IMG/VR virus record: IMGVR_UViG_3300025687_000099
Location: 1 to 42,073 of that record
DNA from: a virus
DNA length: 42,073 nucleotides
Strand: one strand, 5' to 3'
Shown: positions 8,788-18,608 of the stretch, in pieces
How positions within the stretch are numbered: position 1 is the first letter of the stretch
Layout of the letters: the number at the start of each line of letters is the position of its first letter
The notes under the pieces: generated by a model
Database searches by the model: none
The model's input: the letters and a program-made list of their open reading frames with translations, nothing else
Told to the model about the DNA's origin: nothing
Made by a program: the position numbers and the translations under genes

Positions 8788-10008
8788 ATGAGCGGATTAG
8801 GTTATTTCATGCAGTCGTTGGGTCAAGGCCTGATGTCTCGTCCCAAAGAAGATAAGTTATCAAGAGAAAGGTTTGAATACCAAAAAGATCAGGATTCTAA
8901 AGCCCAGGCCAGGGCTATTGTTGAGCAGGAAAGAAAGGAAAGGTTAAGGGCTTATTACAAAACAAAACTTTCAGGGTTAATACCTGAAATAGCCGAGACT
9001 GATTTCCCCGCTGGTTCATATCAGTCTATGTACGAAAATCGATCCAAGCAGGATGATGTTGTAGCAGACAATAAAAACTTCGGGTTGTTAACAGGTCTTC
9101 TGATCCCTAAAGGTGCTTCATTATCAGATGATTTGCTGAAAACGGGTGTTGACTTGTTTAAACACAAGAACCCACAACCGCAACGGTTAAGTGGTGATGC
9201 TGGTAATGCTGCGTTGATCCAACAGATAGCGCAAAACAATCCAGCGTTAGCAAATCAGATTTTAGATTATACCAAGCAAATCAAACAGTCTGGAGCGACG
9301 AAAAATATTACCCACATAAACCAACACGATAATTATAAGATGAAAAAGGCTTATGATTATGACTTTGGCAAGTACGAAAAGACCATAAACAAGGGTGAGG
9401 ATGCCAAAAAACAGATATTTTCTATCCAAGCTTTAAGGTCGATCCCGTTGGATACTGATGGCGATCCATTAGTTGGGATGAAAAACACGATAGCCAAGTA
9501 CGCCAACTCATTTGGCGTTCCTGTTGATGTTAATAAAATTAATGATATTGAGAAAGCAAAGTCTATCACCAACAGATTAGCTTTAGATGTTTTAGCAGAT
9601 TTCAAGGGTGCAACATCAGAGCGAGAACTTGAGTTTTCAAAAGACACCACAGTTAAACTGACCCAACCCCAAGAAACCCGCAAGTGGTTGATGGATGTGC
9701 AAGAGGCAAAGGCCTTGTGGGATATGGAAAAATCTAAATTCTATGAAGATTTTAGGGCACAAAATGATGGTGATGTGTCCGGTGTTGCATCAGCTTGGAA
9801 TAAACACAAAAGAACTTTGCCGGTTATCTTCGGGCGAACACCAAAGGATAAAAAACCTCTAACTTGGTATGCTTGGAAACGGGGTATTGTTGAATATTAT
9901 GTATCTAAGGGTATGAGTCCACCAAGTCAACAGGAATTAATAGAAGAATGGAACAAAACTCATGTACCAACTGAAGCGGAGTTAAAAAAATACGGGGGTG
10001 TTAACTAA
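8788..10008 (+). CDS. Candidate ejection protein, highly charged
   Basis: 406 residues. The N-terminus MSGLGYFMQSLGQGLMS is amphipathic; the rest is Lys/Gln/Asp-rich and helical without recognised motifs. It sits in a run of four genes (7577-12269) of internal-protein character between nozzle and fibres, joined by 0-9 nt gaps. By analogy with P22 and phiEco32-like phages it probably travels inside the capsid and is injected with the DNA. Confidence 0.6.
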   Translation: MSGLGYFMQSLGQGLMSRPKEDKLSRERFEYQKDQDSKAQARAIVEQERKERLRAYYKTKLSGLIPEIAETDFPAGSYQSMYENRSKQDDVVADNKNFGLLTGLLIPKGASLSDDLLKTGVDLFKHKNPQPQRLSGDAGNAALIQQIAQNNPALANQILDYTKQIKQSGATKNITHINQHDNYKMKKAYDYDFGKYEKTINKGEDAKKQIFSIQALRSIPLDTDGDPLVGMKNTIAKYANSFGVPVDVNKINDIEKAKSITNRLALDVLADFKGATSERELEFSKDTTVKLTQPQETRKWLMDVQEAKALWDMEKSKFYEDFRAQNDGDVSGVASAWNKHKRTLPVIFGRTPKDKKPLTWYAWKRGIVEYYVSKGMSPPSQQELIEEWNKTHVPTEAELKKYGGVN

Positions 10009-12269
10009 TGCCCATCCTTAACCCGTATAATGATCGAGACAATAACCAGATAACAGAGCCGGAGCAACCAAGCTCCAAGACTCAACAAGCAGGTGGTGAC
10101 GATAAATTTAATCATATAGAAAACCCTTTTGATGATCGGAATAATACCACACTACCAGAAAATTTGCAACAATCTCCTTTCCCGGTTGTTTCTGATACAC
10201 CGATTTTAGACAGGTTTTGGATGTCTGGTATTCGTGACCATGCCCCTTCCGTAAAAGCGACACTGGAATCCAAAGAATATGTTGAACCTGGTTCTGTTAG
10301 GCAATTGGGTGACACCAACAATTATATTTATAGAGATAGCAGAGATGGAAAAATAAAATATTTTGACGCCCCGGTGTCTAACGGACTTGTGAACAAAGCT
10401 ATTGAAGCATCTAAAGATTTTGCTGATATCGGACGTGATATCGTTAGGGGTACGGGTGCAGGGGTTGGTTTTGTTGGCGGCGGTGGGCAAGTCTCAGGTG
10501 CCGTTACAGGGGCGTTAACCGGTCAGTTGGCCGGGACTGTGTTTGATAAATCGGCTAGTCTTGCAGGGGTTAAAGATCTGAGATCTTCTGGTGAGTATAT
10601 TGTTGATCAGGGTGTCGAATCTTTGCTTGACGGTGTAAGCGAATTGGCTATGGTTGGTGTTAGTCAAACGGCCATACCATACTTAAAAAATCAGATAAAA
10701 CAACTTTACAATAAATCCCCTCAACTTGCAGTTAACCTTTTGAATAGGGCTAAAAACGCCGCTATTTACATTCAAAAGCGTGGTGCTATAGGTGATATAC
10801 CAGACCAAGCCCAACGTGAAGAAATGAAGCAGTGGGCAGCGTTATTTCAGGGTGAGGGAATAGACCCGACATACGGGATGCTAACCGGTAACAAAGCAGA
10901 CGCGATTATAGAGCATAAATTATTAGACGCTGATGGGTCTGGGCCTATTATGCAAGAATACGCGAGGCGTATATATGATAGTGCCTTAAACCGGTTTAAT
11001 AATATAAAAAACATCTATGACATACCAGATACTAATTACACCGAAGTTGGTATGGCACTTAAAGGTGATATGTTTGCACAATATAAGGGCGTGATCGGTG
11101 GGCAGGGTCGTGTTTACAATAGACAGGTAAAACGCCTTAAAGATTCATGGGAAAGTAAAATACCTGAAGGCTATCATGTCAATACTAACCGGATTATTGA
11201 CCATCTCGCTTCTAAATTGTCGAAAAACAACCCCCCGCTTGAAGATGGGACAATTATAACACCGAAAGGTGACGGTGACGCTTTTACAGATTTTCTCGTA
11301 AAAGAGATTGAGTGGCTAAAAACATATGCTCCAAACGGTAGAATCGATTTTAGGCGGCTTGAAAATCATAAAAAAGAACTTGGGTCTGTGTTTAGTGAAA
11401 AATACAATGTGTCCCAAAAAGACCGACAGGATTATTATTTTGCGCTAAAAGAAACAATGAAGGACGGTCTTGATTCCGTAGACCCATCCAAAAAACTAAG
11501 TAAAAATTTTGAACAGTATAACAAATTTGTAACGGATTTCATGGACCCCAAAGAGGGTGTCGGCACAAAGAAAATACTTGACACAATCACAAACAAATAC
11601 ACGCCAGAAGATGCCGCGAAATATGTTTTAGCTGGATTTAAAACCAGGGGTGGGCCTGCTGCGAGTAAGATATCTGAAATAAAAAAATATCTATCACCTG
11701 TGGAGTTCAGTTATGTGTCTGGATTGGCTCTTGAGCAACTTTCAAGATCTTCTAAGGGGTTTTCGCTTGGCACCCTTTCGTCTAACTGGAAAAACTTGTC
11801 AGAACCGACCAAAGAAGCGCTATTCGGTGATCAATTCCCTGGACTGATAAAAAATTTAGACGAGTTCGTTAAAGTTTCTGGCAGGATTGATAACTGGATA
11901 CAACAAACCAACTGGTCGAGGTCTGGGTCACATATAAACGCGAACCGGACACCAATTTCTTTGGACCCGACTTCTTGGCTTAAATCGCTTGGTGAGTTTG
12001 TAGCAAGGAGCAACAGAAAAAGCCAAGCTCATATCCTTACGGACAAACAATTTATGAATACCCTCATAGAATACGGGAAAGTTCTCGACCACACTTTCAC
12101 GTTGCAAGATAACGGTATAGTAAGGCGTGTGAATCCAGTCGATCAAAGGAAAATCAAGAACATTATGGCACGATTCGGTGTGCTTTCTATTAATGACCCC
12201 GTTGTTGCAGATTGGTTTGATTCTAATTTCCCAACCGAATCAGAAAAATTTAAAGAGTTAAGGAATTAA
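10008..12269 (+). CDS. Large ejection / internal virion protein
   Basis: 753 residues; the start overlaps the preceding stop. The N-terminal 100 residues are polar and disordered. A Gly/Val/Ala block (GAGVGFVGGGGQVSGAVTGA, about residues 148-167, continuing hydrophobic) could form a membrane-inserting helix pair, as expected for a channel-forming ejection protein. The remainder is long and helical with charged heptads. No lytic transglycosylase motif is visible. Assignment is from size, order and the hydrophobic segment. Confidence 0.62.
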   Translation: MPILNPYNDRDNNQITEPEQPSSKTQQAGGDDKFNHIENPFDDRNNTTLPENLQQSPFPVVSDTPILDRFWMSGIRDHAPSVKATLESKEYVEPGSVRQLGDTNNYIYRDSRDGKIKYFDAPVSNGLVNKAIEASKDFADIGRDIVRGTGAGVGFVGGGGQVSGAVTGALTGQLAGTVFDKSASLAGVKDLRSSGEYIVDQGVESLLDGVSELAMVGVSQTAIPYLKNQIKQLYNKSPQLAVNLLNRAKNAAIYIQKRGAIGDIPDQAQREEMKQWAALFQGEGIDPTYGMLTGNKADAIIEHKLLDADGSGPIMQEYARRIYDSALNRFNNIKNIYDIPDTNYTEVGMALKGDMFAQYKGVIGGQGRVYNRQVKRLKDSWESKIPEGYHVNTNRIIDHLASKLSKNNPPLEDGTIITPKGDGDAFTDFLVKEIEWLKTYAPNGRIDFRRLENHKKELGSVFSEKYNVSQKDRQDYYFALKETMKDGLDSVDPSKKLSKNFEQYNKFVTDFMDPKEGVGTKKILDTITNKYTPEDAAKYVLAGFKTRGGPAASKISEIKKYLSPVEFSYVSGLALEQLSRSSKGFSLGTLSSNWKNLSEPTKEALFGDQFPGLIKNLDEFVKVSGRIDNWIQQTNWSRSGSHINANRTPISLDPTSWLKSLGEFVARSNRKSQAHILTDKQFMNTLIEYGKVLDHTFTLQDNGIVRRVNPVDQRKIKNIMARFGVLSINDPVVADWFDSNFPTESEKFKELRN

Positions 12270-12270
12270 T

Positions 12271-12948
12271 ATGCCAACATTAAGCAAATCAAGTTCAATT
12301 GTAAAAACGCCCGGCGCTCAGTCGGTTAAAGAAGCGATTGAAATAAATGAAACCAATATAGATGCTGTAATCAGCCATTATAACACCAACGCTGTTGAAA
12401 CAGATGATCTACTTGGAATTGATGATAATTGTACTGCTGAACGGTTAGATTTGACTGACACACTTATTGATGTACTCACAGGCGCAAAATTAAGAGCTGT
12501 TGATGGGTTGCTGTTCGGTTCGGATACTGCCGCAGCGAACACGCTTGACGATTATGAGGAAGGCACATGGTCGGGTGTTATATCTGATGGCACTAATAAT
12601 GCCACGATGACATCAACAATGTGTATTTATACAAAAATAGGTAGGACTGTTTTTATCAGTGGACAACTTAAAACATCATCATTGGGGTCTGTGTCTGGTG
12701 TAGTTCGAATAACAGGCTTACCTTTTGCCGCAGGAAGCGGGGATCTGTACAATTCAGCCATTTGCGTTGGCTATGCGTCTGGTTTAGCTATTTCTGGTGA
12801 TACCAGCATAACTGCCACAGTCGCGGAGGGGCAAACATATTGCAATCTGAGATATTGGGATTCTGTGTCTGGGACAACAAATTTAATAGAATCAGAATGG
12901 ACCGCTGACGGGGCGATTATTTTTTCAGGGCATTATATAGCAGCATAG
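12271..12948 (+). CDS. Tail fibre / receptor-binding tip protein
   Basis: 225 residues, beta-rich. It contains AANTLDDYEEGTWSGVISDG (about residues 89-108), a motif common at the start of C-terminal beta-sandwich tips in fibres of marine and aquatic phages. The N-terminus (about 1-50) is helical and may attach to the tail. No signal peptide, unlike several later fibre-module genes. The next gene belongs to a small-protein family often found beside such fibres. Confidence 0.7.
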   Translation: MPTLSKSSSIVKTPGAQSVKEAIEINETNIDAVISHYNTNAVETDDLLGIDDNCTAERLDLTDTLIDVLTGAKLRAVDGLLFGSDTAAANTLDDYEEGTWSGVISDGTNNATMTSTMCIYTKIGRTVFISGQLKTSSLGSVSGVVRITGLPFAAGSGDLYNSAICVGYASGLAISGDTSITATVAEGQTYCNLRYWDSVSGTTNLIESEWTADGAIIFSGHYIAA

Positions 12949-12957
12949 GAGATGTAA

Positions 12958-13215
12958 ATGGCGATTACAAAAGAAACATTCATTGATAAAATCGAAATTG
13001 TTGGCGAAAGCAGAATAGTACAAGTCAGACAAGCAACTATCATCAAAGAAGACGATGTGGTTATTGGTAAATCATTCCATAGGCACACTATTACACCAGA
13101 CAGAGATCCTAAAGACGAAGATGCCGAAGTTCAGGCAGTTTGTGGGGTTGTTTGGACTGATGATGTCAAGAGTAAGTATATGGCAGAGGAGGCTATATCC
13201 AGACAACGTTACTGA
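12958..13215 (+). CDS. Small conserved fibre-associated protein
   Basis: 85 residues with GGAGATG just upstream. The sequence (VQVRQATIIKEDDVVIGKSF, then HRHTITPDRD, then DAEVQAVCGVVWTDDV) follows a pattern I associate with small proteins beside tail-fibre genes in aquatic phages. No catalytic function known; possibly a fibre chaperone or structural accessory. Confidence 0.6.
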   Translation: MAITKETFIDKIEIVGESRIVQVRQATIIKEDDVVIGKSFHRHTITPDRDPKDEDAEVQAVCGVVWTDDVKSKYMAEEAISRQRY

Positions 13216-13287
13216 TTTAGCGTCTGCTAAATTAGTAATGAAGAAAATAGTAAGATTAATATTAGCGAGGACATAGAAGGAGTTAAC

Positions 13288-13530
13288 ATGACACAATCAA
13301 TTCAAATACTTGACGACAACAGGAAGGTTCTCGGCCTCCCCCCACAGTCGATTCAAACCATATCTTCAGGGGCCGCAATAACGAGTTACAAGGCGATCAA
13401 GCCCACTGCTGATGTCGTGGCTTATTTCACGAATAACACAGCCGGAACAGCGACGATTTCTGCGGGTGACATTGTATTGGTACATGAAGATTTGCGGTTG
13501 CAAGCTGATTCTACCTGTTGGGTATTTTAG
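13288..13530 (+). CDS. Hypothetical small virion-module protein
   Basis: 80 residues with a strong GGAG ribosome site (aaggagttaac). Ser/Thr/Ala-rich, beta-predicted, ending in a hydrophobic strand with a late Cys (STCWVF). No family recognised. It lies between the fibre tip gene and the first signal-peptide gene of the fibre module. Confidence 0.6.
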   Translation: MTQSIQILDDNRKVLGLPPQSIQTISSGAAITSYKAIKPTADVVAYFTNNTAGTATISAGDIVLVHEDLRLQADSTCWVF

Positions 13531-13578
13531 GTAAATATGATGGCAGATTATACGTTTTCGCGGGGATACCGCAGCATA

Positions 13579-13773
13579 ATGAAAAAGCTGATCATTATAT
13601 TGTTCATCCTTTTTGCCGGTACAGCCTGGGCTATCACGCTGAACAATAAGATAAAGAACCCAACAGACAAGGGTATCGGGTTCTATAAAAAGAATACAGT
13701 TGCAGACAGTGGCACAGTCACCTTTAACGGAGATTCGGATGTAACATTTAATGGGGATACAGTAACATGGTGA
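13579..13773 (+). CDS. Small exported protein with Sec signal
   Basis: 64 residues from ATG 13579. An alternative ATG at 13537 would bury the signal sequence. MKKLIIILFILFAGTAWA is a textbook signal peptide with cleavage after AWA. The mature part is only about 46 residues, with a repeated element (GTVTFNGDS then VTFNGDT) resembling strands of fibre proteins. Its end overlaps the next gene by 7 nt. Role unknown. Confidence 0.55.
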   Translation: MKKLIIILFILFAGTAWAITLNNKIKNPTDKGIGFYKKNTVADSGTVTFNGDSDVTFNGDTVTW

Positions 13774-15389
13774 AAAAACGATACATAATTATAGGTATGA
13801 TCCTGCTTATTTTCGGTATCGCCTGGGCAGCGGTTGAACTGGACGGTGATGCTAATAATGCAACCGATATTTCAAAAGGTGGGACAAACGCGACTACAGC
13901 GGCAGGGGCGCGAACTGCATTAGGGCTTGCTATTGGTACGGATGTTTTAGCACCCAATGGAGTTGGAACGAGCCTCACGGCTTTAAACGGTGAAAACATA
14001 CAAGATGACACGATAGACGATGACTCTATTGATTGGACAGATATCACACTGGATGATTTTACGTTTGATGTCGGGTCTGTTGATAAAACAGAGTTCGGGT
14101 ATCTCAACGGTGTAACATCGGCCATACAGACGCAGATAAATGCTATCCCAGACACCGCCTTTACATCCCTAACAGCCGGTGACTCATACTCGAATTACGG
14201 AGATGCTGACGACGACACTATTGATGAATTGTTCGATGCTATAGATACAGCAATCGGTGGTCTTGGTGGGGGGCATGATGCTGTTACTTTAGCCGCTGGT
14301 GTCCATACTCTTACTTTATCCACCCAGGAGATAGGTATAGATGCTACGGTGGAACAACTTGCAGACCTTACACCCACCAATAATGCTTTCTTGGGTTTTG
14401 ACGGATCTGGAAACCTTGAAAACAAAACCACGATGGATTTACAGTTTATTTCATCTGCTGAGTTTGAGGGGTCAAGCGCAGATGATTATGAAACAACATT
14501 AACTGTAACCGACCCCACAGCAGATAGAACGGTGACTTTTAGGGATGATTCAGGGACGGTCGTAATTTCAGGTGATACCTTTACAGGCGAAGTGACAGCC
14601 ACGCTTGATACAGATGGATCAACAGCCCTAACGATAGCCGACAACATTATTGAGGAGGTAAATTTAGAGGCCACCAACTCCCCTACAGACAACTATATTC
14701 TTTCGTATGACTCTGCGAGTGGTGGGTTCACATGGGTGGAGGCATCTGCCGGTGGTGGTGACAGTATTTCGATAGACAGTGTTGCTGTTGTAGACCCTGA
14801 TTTCGTGTCTACGGGTGATATTGATTTTGTTGACACATCTAATACTGTAACAGCAAATCTTAAGGATGATGTTGTTGGGACTGCTGAGATGGCAGATGCA
14901 GACCACGGCGATTTTACATATTCCGGTGGCACTGCGACAATAGATGACGATGCTATAACCACAGCTAAAATCAATACGGATGCCGTCACAATGGATGGTA
15001 TAGATGCTGATGGTACTTTCCAGTCGTTAACGGGTGATTGGAGAACCACAGGCGATTTGCAAGGGGGGGTCTACACCGCTTCTTACTCATCTAACCAGAC
15101 CCTTACAGCGGCACAGTGTTACGGTGGCGTTATCTATGTTACTGGTGCAGCAACCATAACCCTTCCAGCGGTAGCAGACGGGGCGAGCGTAACCGTGATA
15201 ACTATCGGTGCCGTAGCTGTGTCCGTTGATCCCAATGCCTCTGATAAGCTCTGGCTTGATGGAACAGCTTTAGATGACGGTGACAAAGCCACAAATACCT
15301 CAACAACCGGGGATATCATTGTCCTGACCTATTATTCGGCTGATGGTTGGTATGCAACATCTAACTCATGGACTGATGGGGGTGCCTGA
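13767..15389 (+). CDS. Tail-fibre-like protein with N-terminal signal peptide
   Basis: 540 residues. The body is fibre-like: a DISKGGTNATTAAGARTALG segment (about residues 34-53), then many Asp/Thr/Gly-rich repeats (TATIDDDAITTAKINTDAV and similar) and a beta-rich C-terminus ending in DGGA. The unusual part is the N-terminus, MVKKRYIIIGMILLIFGIAWA, a Sec signal with cleavage after AWA, where fibres normally carry a tail-attachment domain. The product may therefore be secreted or membrane-held rather than built directly into the tail. It overlaps the next gene by 1 nt. Confidence 0.68.
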   Translation: MVKKRYIIIGMILLIFGIAWAAVELDGDANNATDISKGGTNATTAAGARTALGLAIGTDVLAPNGVGTSLTALNGENIQDDTIDDDSIDWTDITLDDFTFDVGSVDKTEFGYLNGVTSAIQTQINAIPDTAFTSLTAGDSYSNYGDADDDTIDELFDAIDTAIGGLGGGHDAVTLAAGVHTLTLSTQEIGIDATVEQLADLTPTNNAFLGFDGSGNLENKTTMDLQFISSAEFEGSSADDYETTLTVTDPTADRTVTFRDDSGTVVISGDTFTGEVTATLDTDGSTALTIADNIIEEVNLEATNSPTDNYILSYDSASGGFTWVEASAGGGDSISIDSVAVVDPDFVSTGDIDFVDTSNTVTANLKDDVVGTAEMADADHGDFTYSGGTATIDDDAITTAKINTDAVTMDGIDADGTFQSLTGDWRTTGDLQGGVYTASYSSNQTLTAAQCYGGVIYVTGAATITLPAVADGASVTVITIGAVAVSVDPNASDKLWLDGTALDDGDKATNTSTTGDIIVLTYYSADGWYATSNSWTDGGA

Positions 15390-15982
15390 TGCGCAAGATT
15401 ATATTTACATTTCTTGCATGTTGTTTGATTTATACAAATACCTTTGCCTGGGATGTGCAGTTGATGCAACGAGCGGTTGTCCAGAAGGTTACGAGTGGTG
15501 GTGGGTGCGCTACGCAATCAACCCTGCTTGATAAATCAGGAGCGTTTGGCGCGAATACACCAGATATAGATAGTAGTTCAATTGTTAGTGCATTTGCTGT
15601 TACTGGTAACGGGAAAGATTTATATTCCGTCACTTTTAAAACAGGCACAGCCGGGCAGGGATCTTCAGCTACATTTAGAGTATATGTCAACACATCTTTA
15701 GACTTTTCGGGGACAAATGTTTATGAAGAAAATATAACAACTCCTGGCACAACAGAAACAGAATTTACACTTACATTGGCAACCCCTACCACGCTTACAA
15801 ATTCCACCACTTATTATATAGCATTAGCAGATCCAGACGGAGCATGGGGTACAAGATGCGGTCTTACAATGATAGCCGATGTAGCACAAAATGCGTATTA
15901 TTCATCTACTGGGTTGGGTGGGTCTTTTACTCAAAATTCAAGTTCAAAATCAATTTGGGCAATAGTGAAAACATGCGATTAA
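15389..15982 (+). CDS. Exported beta-sandwich protein
   Basis: 197 residues. Signal peptide MRKIIFTFLACCLIYTNTFA, cleavage after TFA. The mature part has a Cys near residue 41, a beta-rich domain (YSVTFKTGTAGQGSSATFRV, NSTTYYIALADPDGAWGTRC) reminiscent of jelly-roll/surface-binding domains, and terminal Cys (KTCD). It may carry a disulfide. It overlaps the next gene start by 10 nt, so the two are probably coupled. Likely an extracellular or tail-surface accessory; function not known. Confidence 0.62.
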   Translation: MRKIIFTFLACCLIYTNTFAWDVQLMQRAVVQKVTSGGGCATQSTLLDKSGAFGANTPDIDSSSIVSAFAVTGNGKDLYSVTFKTGTAGQGSSATFRVYVNTSLDFSGTNVYEENITTPGTTETEFTLTLATPTTLTNSTTYYIALADPDGAWGTRCGLTMIADVAQNAYYSSTGLGGSFTQNSSSKSIWAIVKTCD

Positions 15983-18531
15983 CAAAATATATTATAATAC
16001 TTATTTTTTTTGCATCCCCTACATGGGCCTTGAACGTTGAGTTGGTGGTTAAAGAAACTCAGGGTATTGCCCGTACTAATGAGATGGTTCATAATGGCAT
16101 ACCAATTGCTAAGTCTGAGAACATAACGGCGACCACAAACCTGATAATAGAGGATTCATTTGGATCTCAAGTGGAAGCATCGTTTGAAATTCTTAGCAGG
16201 TGGAATGGGGGCCCAACAGATACATCAAACGAGATACAGTGGTTGTTAGTCTCATTTCCGGCCACTGTATCTGGTAATTCCACTGCTACTTATTACCTAA
16301 AAATTGGGACACCAATAAGTCACAGCACTACTATTTCGGTAACAGATGGTGCGAGTGACATAACAGTGGCCACAGGCGGGTCAACATTTGTTATTTCCGA
16401 AACTGCAGCTACCGTGTTTGATACACTTAAACGAGGGGTTAATACCATTGCATCCAGTAACGGTTCAACAACATCTACGATAAACGGGCAATCCGCTGCA
16501 AGCGGTGGTGCCCCTACGGTAACAATCGAAAGGGAAACAGACCACTACGTCTGCATTCTGTCTGAAGGACAGTATTCAAACACCCCTGTCGGGTCTTCTA
16601 TTTCGGAACCCATATATTACAAATTCAGATATGAGTTTTACGCCGGAGATCCAACCGCTTATGTGAGTCATAAATTTTATTGGCCCGGCTCTACATCTTT
16701 AGACAATAACAATCCGATAACCTTGGACGGCGTCTCTGTTATTTTACCGGATATGTCTGGCTATTCTTCGACAGATATTCGTCTTGATTCAGATACTTAC
16801 TATGCTGGCGTGGTTACATCTGTGGCCTACATAGAACAAGAACGAAGAACCCTGTATGCAGATGCCGATAATGCGTCTATAAATCATAATGCGTCAAGTG
16901 ATAGCCAAACATACGCTACAGCCCCGATGTTACTTAATTTTGCGACAAATGGTTCCGTAGGTGTCTCAATAGACCAAATGAAAAATTTTGCACCCCAGAA
17001 AATAAGTACCGATAGTAATGGGAAAATCACCATACATCCGATGTCTAACGGGCAGTATTTTGCCGCTTGTCAGGGCGCTTGGTCAAGATTCGCTGTTTCT
17101 GTCCTTGATAATGATGCGACTTATTCTGAATTTATAAATGATGTGCTGGCACCGCTTGAACATAGGTTATTTGCCTTCCCGACAAGAACTTACGTTTCGT
17201 CATCCGGTGTATTTTTGGAGTTTCCGAACAATAACAGTGATACAAATTGGGAAAATGAATTATCTGGAATGATATCCACATCTGGTACTTGGTATACATC
17301 GACACAAAGAAATCAAGGGTTGATGACATGGGGATCAACCATTCGTTATGATTACGAGATTGGGTCGAACACAGATTGGGCAAAATGGTATGACGGTGCT
17401 GTTGTTACAAATTACCACAATGTCCAGTCAAATACCGTTTTTGAGTTTATCCGAAATGGTGATCCCGATGTTATTTATAATTGGGCGTATCCTTATGCAA
17501 GACGGATGCTTCACACACAAATAATTCAACCAAATGACTCTATTTCATCGACTTATATGGGGTGGGGGTACTCTGGATACCAGAGGTATCGCGCCGATAC
17601 CAATTCTTCTCACTGTTATTTTGATAATCTTTTCCTGTATTACTATCTATCTGGGGATAAGGAGGTTATTGATATACTTAATGTGGGTGCTGATACACGG
17701 GACGATTGGTACACGAGAGATCCGGGGGGCGATTTGAACGACCAAGATTCAGATGATGCCGCTTTTGTCGATTATACTGGCAGGGTTGCATCACAAGTCG
17801 CATCAATCTTTAATTTTCTTGGTCATACATATGATTCAAAGTACTTAGATGATTTCAAACATATGTATAACCACGCCACATCGCAATCACTGGTCCTTTT
17901 GTCAAACGGTGACGGAAAAGAATACGGGTTTATTGCCGGTGACACAGATGTGACAACTGGTTTTATAACAACACAATTCTGGATGAATGCTAATTATTTT
18001 ATGCACTATCTGTATTGCCTATACAATGAACAGGGAAATGTATCCCTTGGGTCGAGTTCAATAACAGTAGAGAGACTTTTTAAGGCGATTGCGAACAGCT
18101 ACCAAGTGTATGTATCTGATGTTGATGGGGATGGTACATGGTCGGGTAGTTGGCTAAATCAAGGTACGGTTTCTTACACAGGTAATAAAATTGGTGGAAC
18201 AATTACGGAAATAGCATTATATCCTTCATCCGATAGTTATTTGTATGTTTCAGGTAAAACAGCGTGTGTGACCCTGATAGCAAGGGCGGCGAAAATGAAC
18301 GACAATACTGTATTAGAATCTTTTGCACAGGGCGGTGTTACATATATAGAGGGGACGGCACAATTCTCAGGAATATCAAATACACCAATAGATAAAGTAA
18401 ACGGGTTATATTTGACGCGGTATTTATACGCTCTTGGTAGTTTATACAACAACTCTGCAAATTCAACAGCAGCCATCGGAGTCGGTACGACAACAAATAT
18501 AGGGTCAGGCACAACTGTTAACATACAATGA
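15973..18531 (+). CDS. Exported polysaccharide-lyase-like protein (YetA / PcRGLX type), candidate depolymerase
   Basis: 852 residues from ATG 15973; earlier in-frame codons lie inside the previous gene. Signal peptide MRLTKYIIILIFFASPTWA. The N-terminal domain (about residues 20-115) follows the pattern of YetA-like / exo-rhamnogalacturonan lyase proteins: KETQGIARTNEMVHNGIPIA, then ILSRWNGGPTDTSNEIQWLL, then ATYYLKIG. A central beta-sandwich (about 215-330) carries YYKFRYEFYAGDPTAYVSHK. A C-terminal helical region (about 450-790) has alternating helices with YYLSGDKEV-type repeats, as in an (alpha/alpha)6 toroid. It is placed last among the fibre genes, as tailspike depolymerases often are. 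The substrate, probably host exopolysaccharide, is inferred. Confidence 0.58.
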   Translation: MRLTKYIIILIFFASPTWALNVELVVKETQGIARTNEMVHNGIPIAKSENITATTNLIIEDSFGSQVEASFEILSRWNGGPTDTSNEIQWLLVSFPATVSGNSTATYYLKIGTPISHSTTISVTDGASDITVATGGSTFVISETAATVFDTLKRGVNTIASSNGSTTSTINGQSAASGGAPTVTIERETDHYVCILSEGQYSNTPVGSSISEPIYYKFRYEFYAGDPTAYVSHKFYWPGSTSLDNNNPITLDGVSVILPDMSGYSSTDIRLDSDTYYAGVVTSVAYIEQERRTLYADADNASINHNASSDSQTYATAPMLLNFATNGSVGVSIDQMKNFAPQKISTDSNGKITIHPMSNGQYFAACQGAWSRFAVSVLDNDATYSEFINDVLAPLEHRLFAFPTRTYVSSSGVFLEFPNNNSDTNWENELSGMISTSGTWYTSTQRNQGLMTWGSTIRYDYEIGSNTDWAKWYDGAVVTNYHNVQSNTVFEFIRNGDPDVIYNWAYPYARRMLHTQIIQPNDSISSTYMGWGYSGYQRYRADTNSSHCYFDNLFLYYYLSGDKEVIDILNVGADTRDDWYTRDPGGDLNDQDSDDAAFVDYTGRVASQVASIFNFLGHTYDSKYLDDFKHMYNHATSQSLVLLSNGDGKEYGFIAGDTDVTTGFITTQFWMNANYFMHYLYCLYNEQGNVSLGSSSITVERLFKAIANSYQVYVSDVDGDGTWSGSWLNQGTVSYTGNKIGGTITEIALYPSSDSYLYVSGKTACVTLIARAAKMNDNTVLESFAQGGVTYIEGTAQFSGISNTPIDKVNGLYLTRYLYALGSLYNNSANSTAAIGVGTTTNIGSGTTVNIQ

Positions 18532-18608
18532 CTAACCCATCACAGATAGCGAGGTTCTGCTATGGCTTCAACTCGCATAGCCCACCACATCCAAAAAGGT
18601 AAGAGCAA

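Noticed and set aside
13055-13276. 73-codon frame inside and after the small gene at 12958
   Set aside because: Out of frame with a conserved-type gene and without its own ribosome site.
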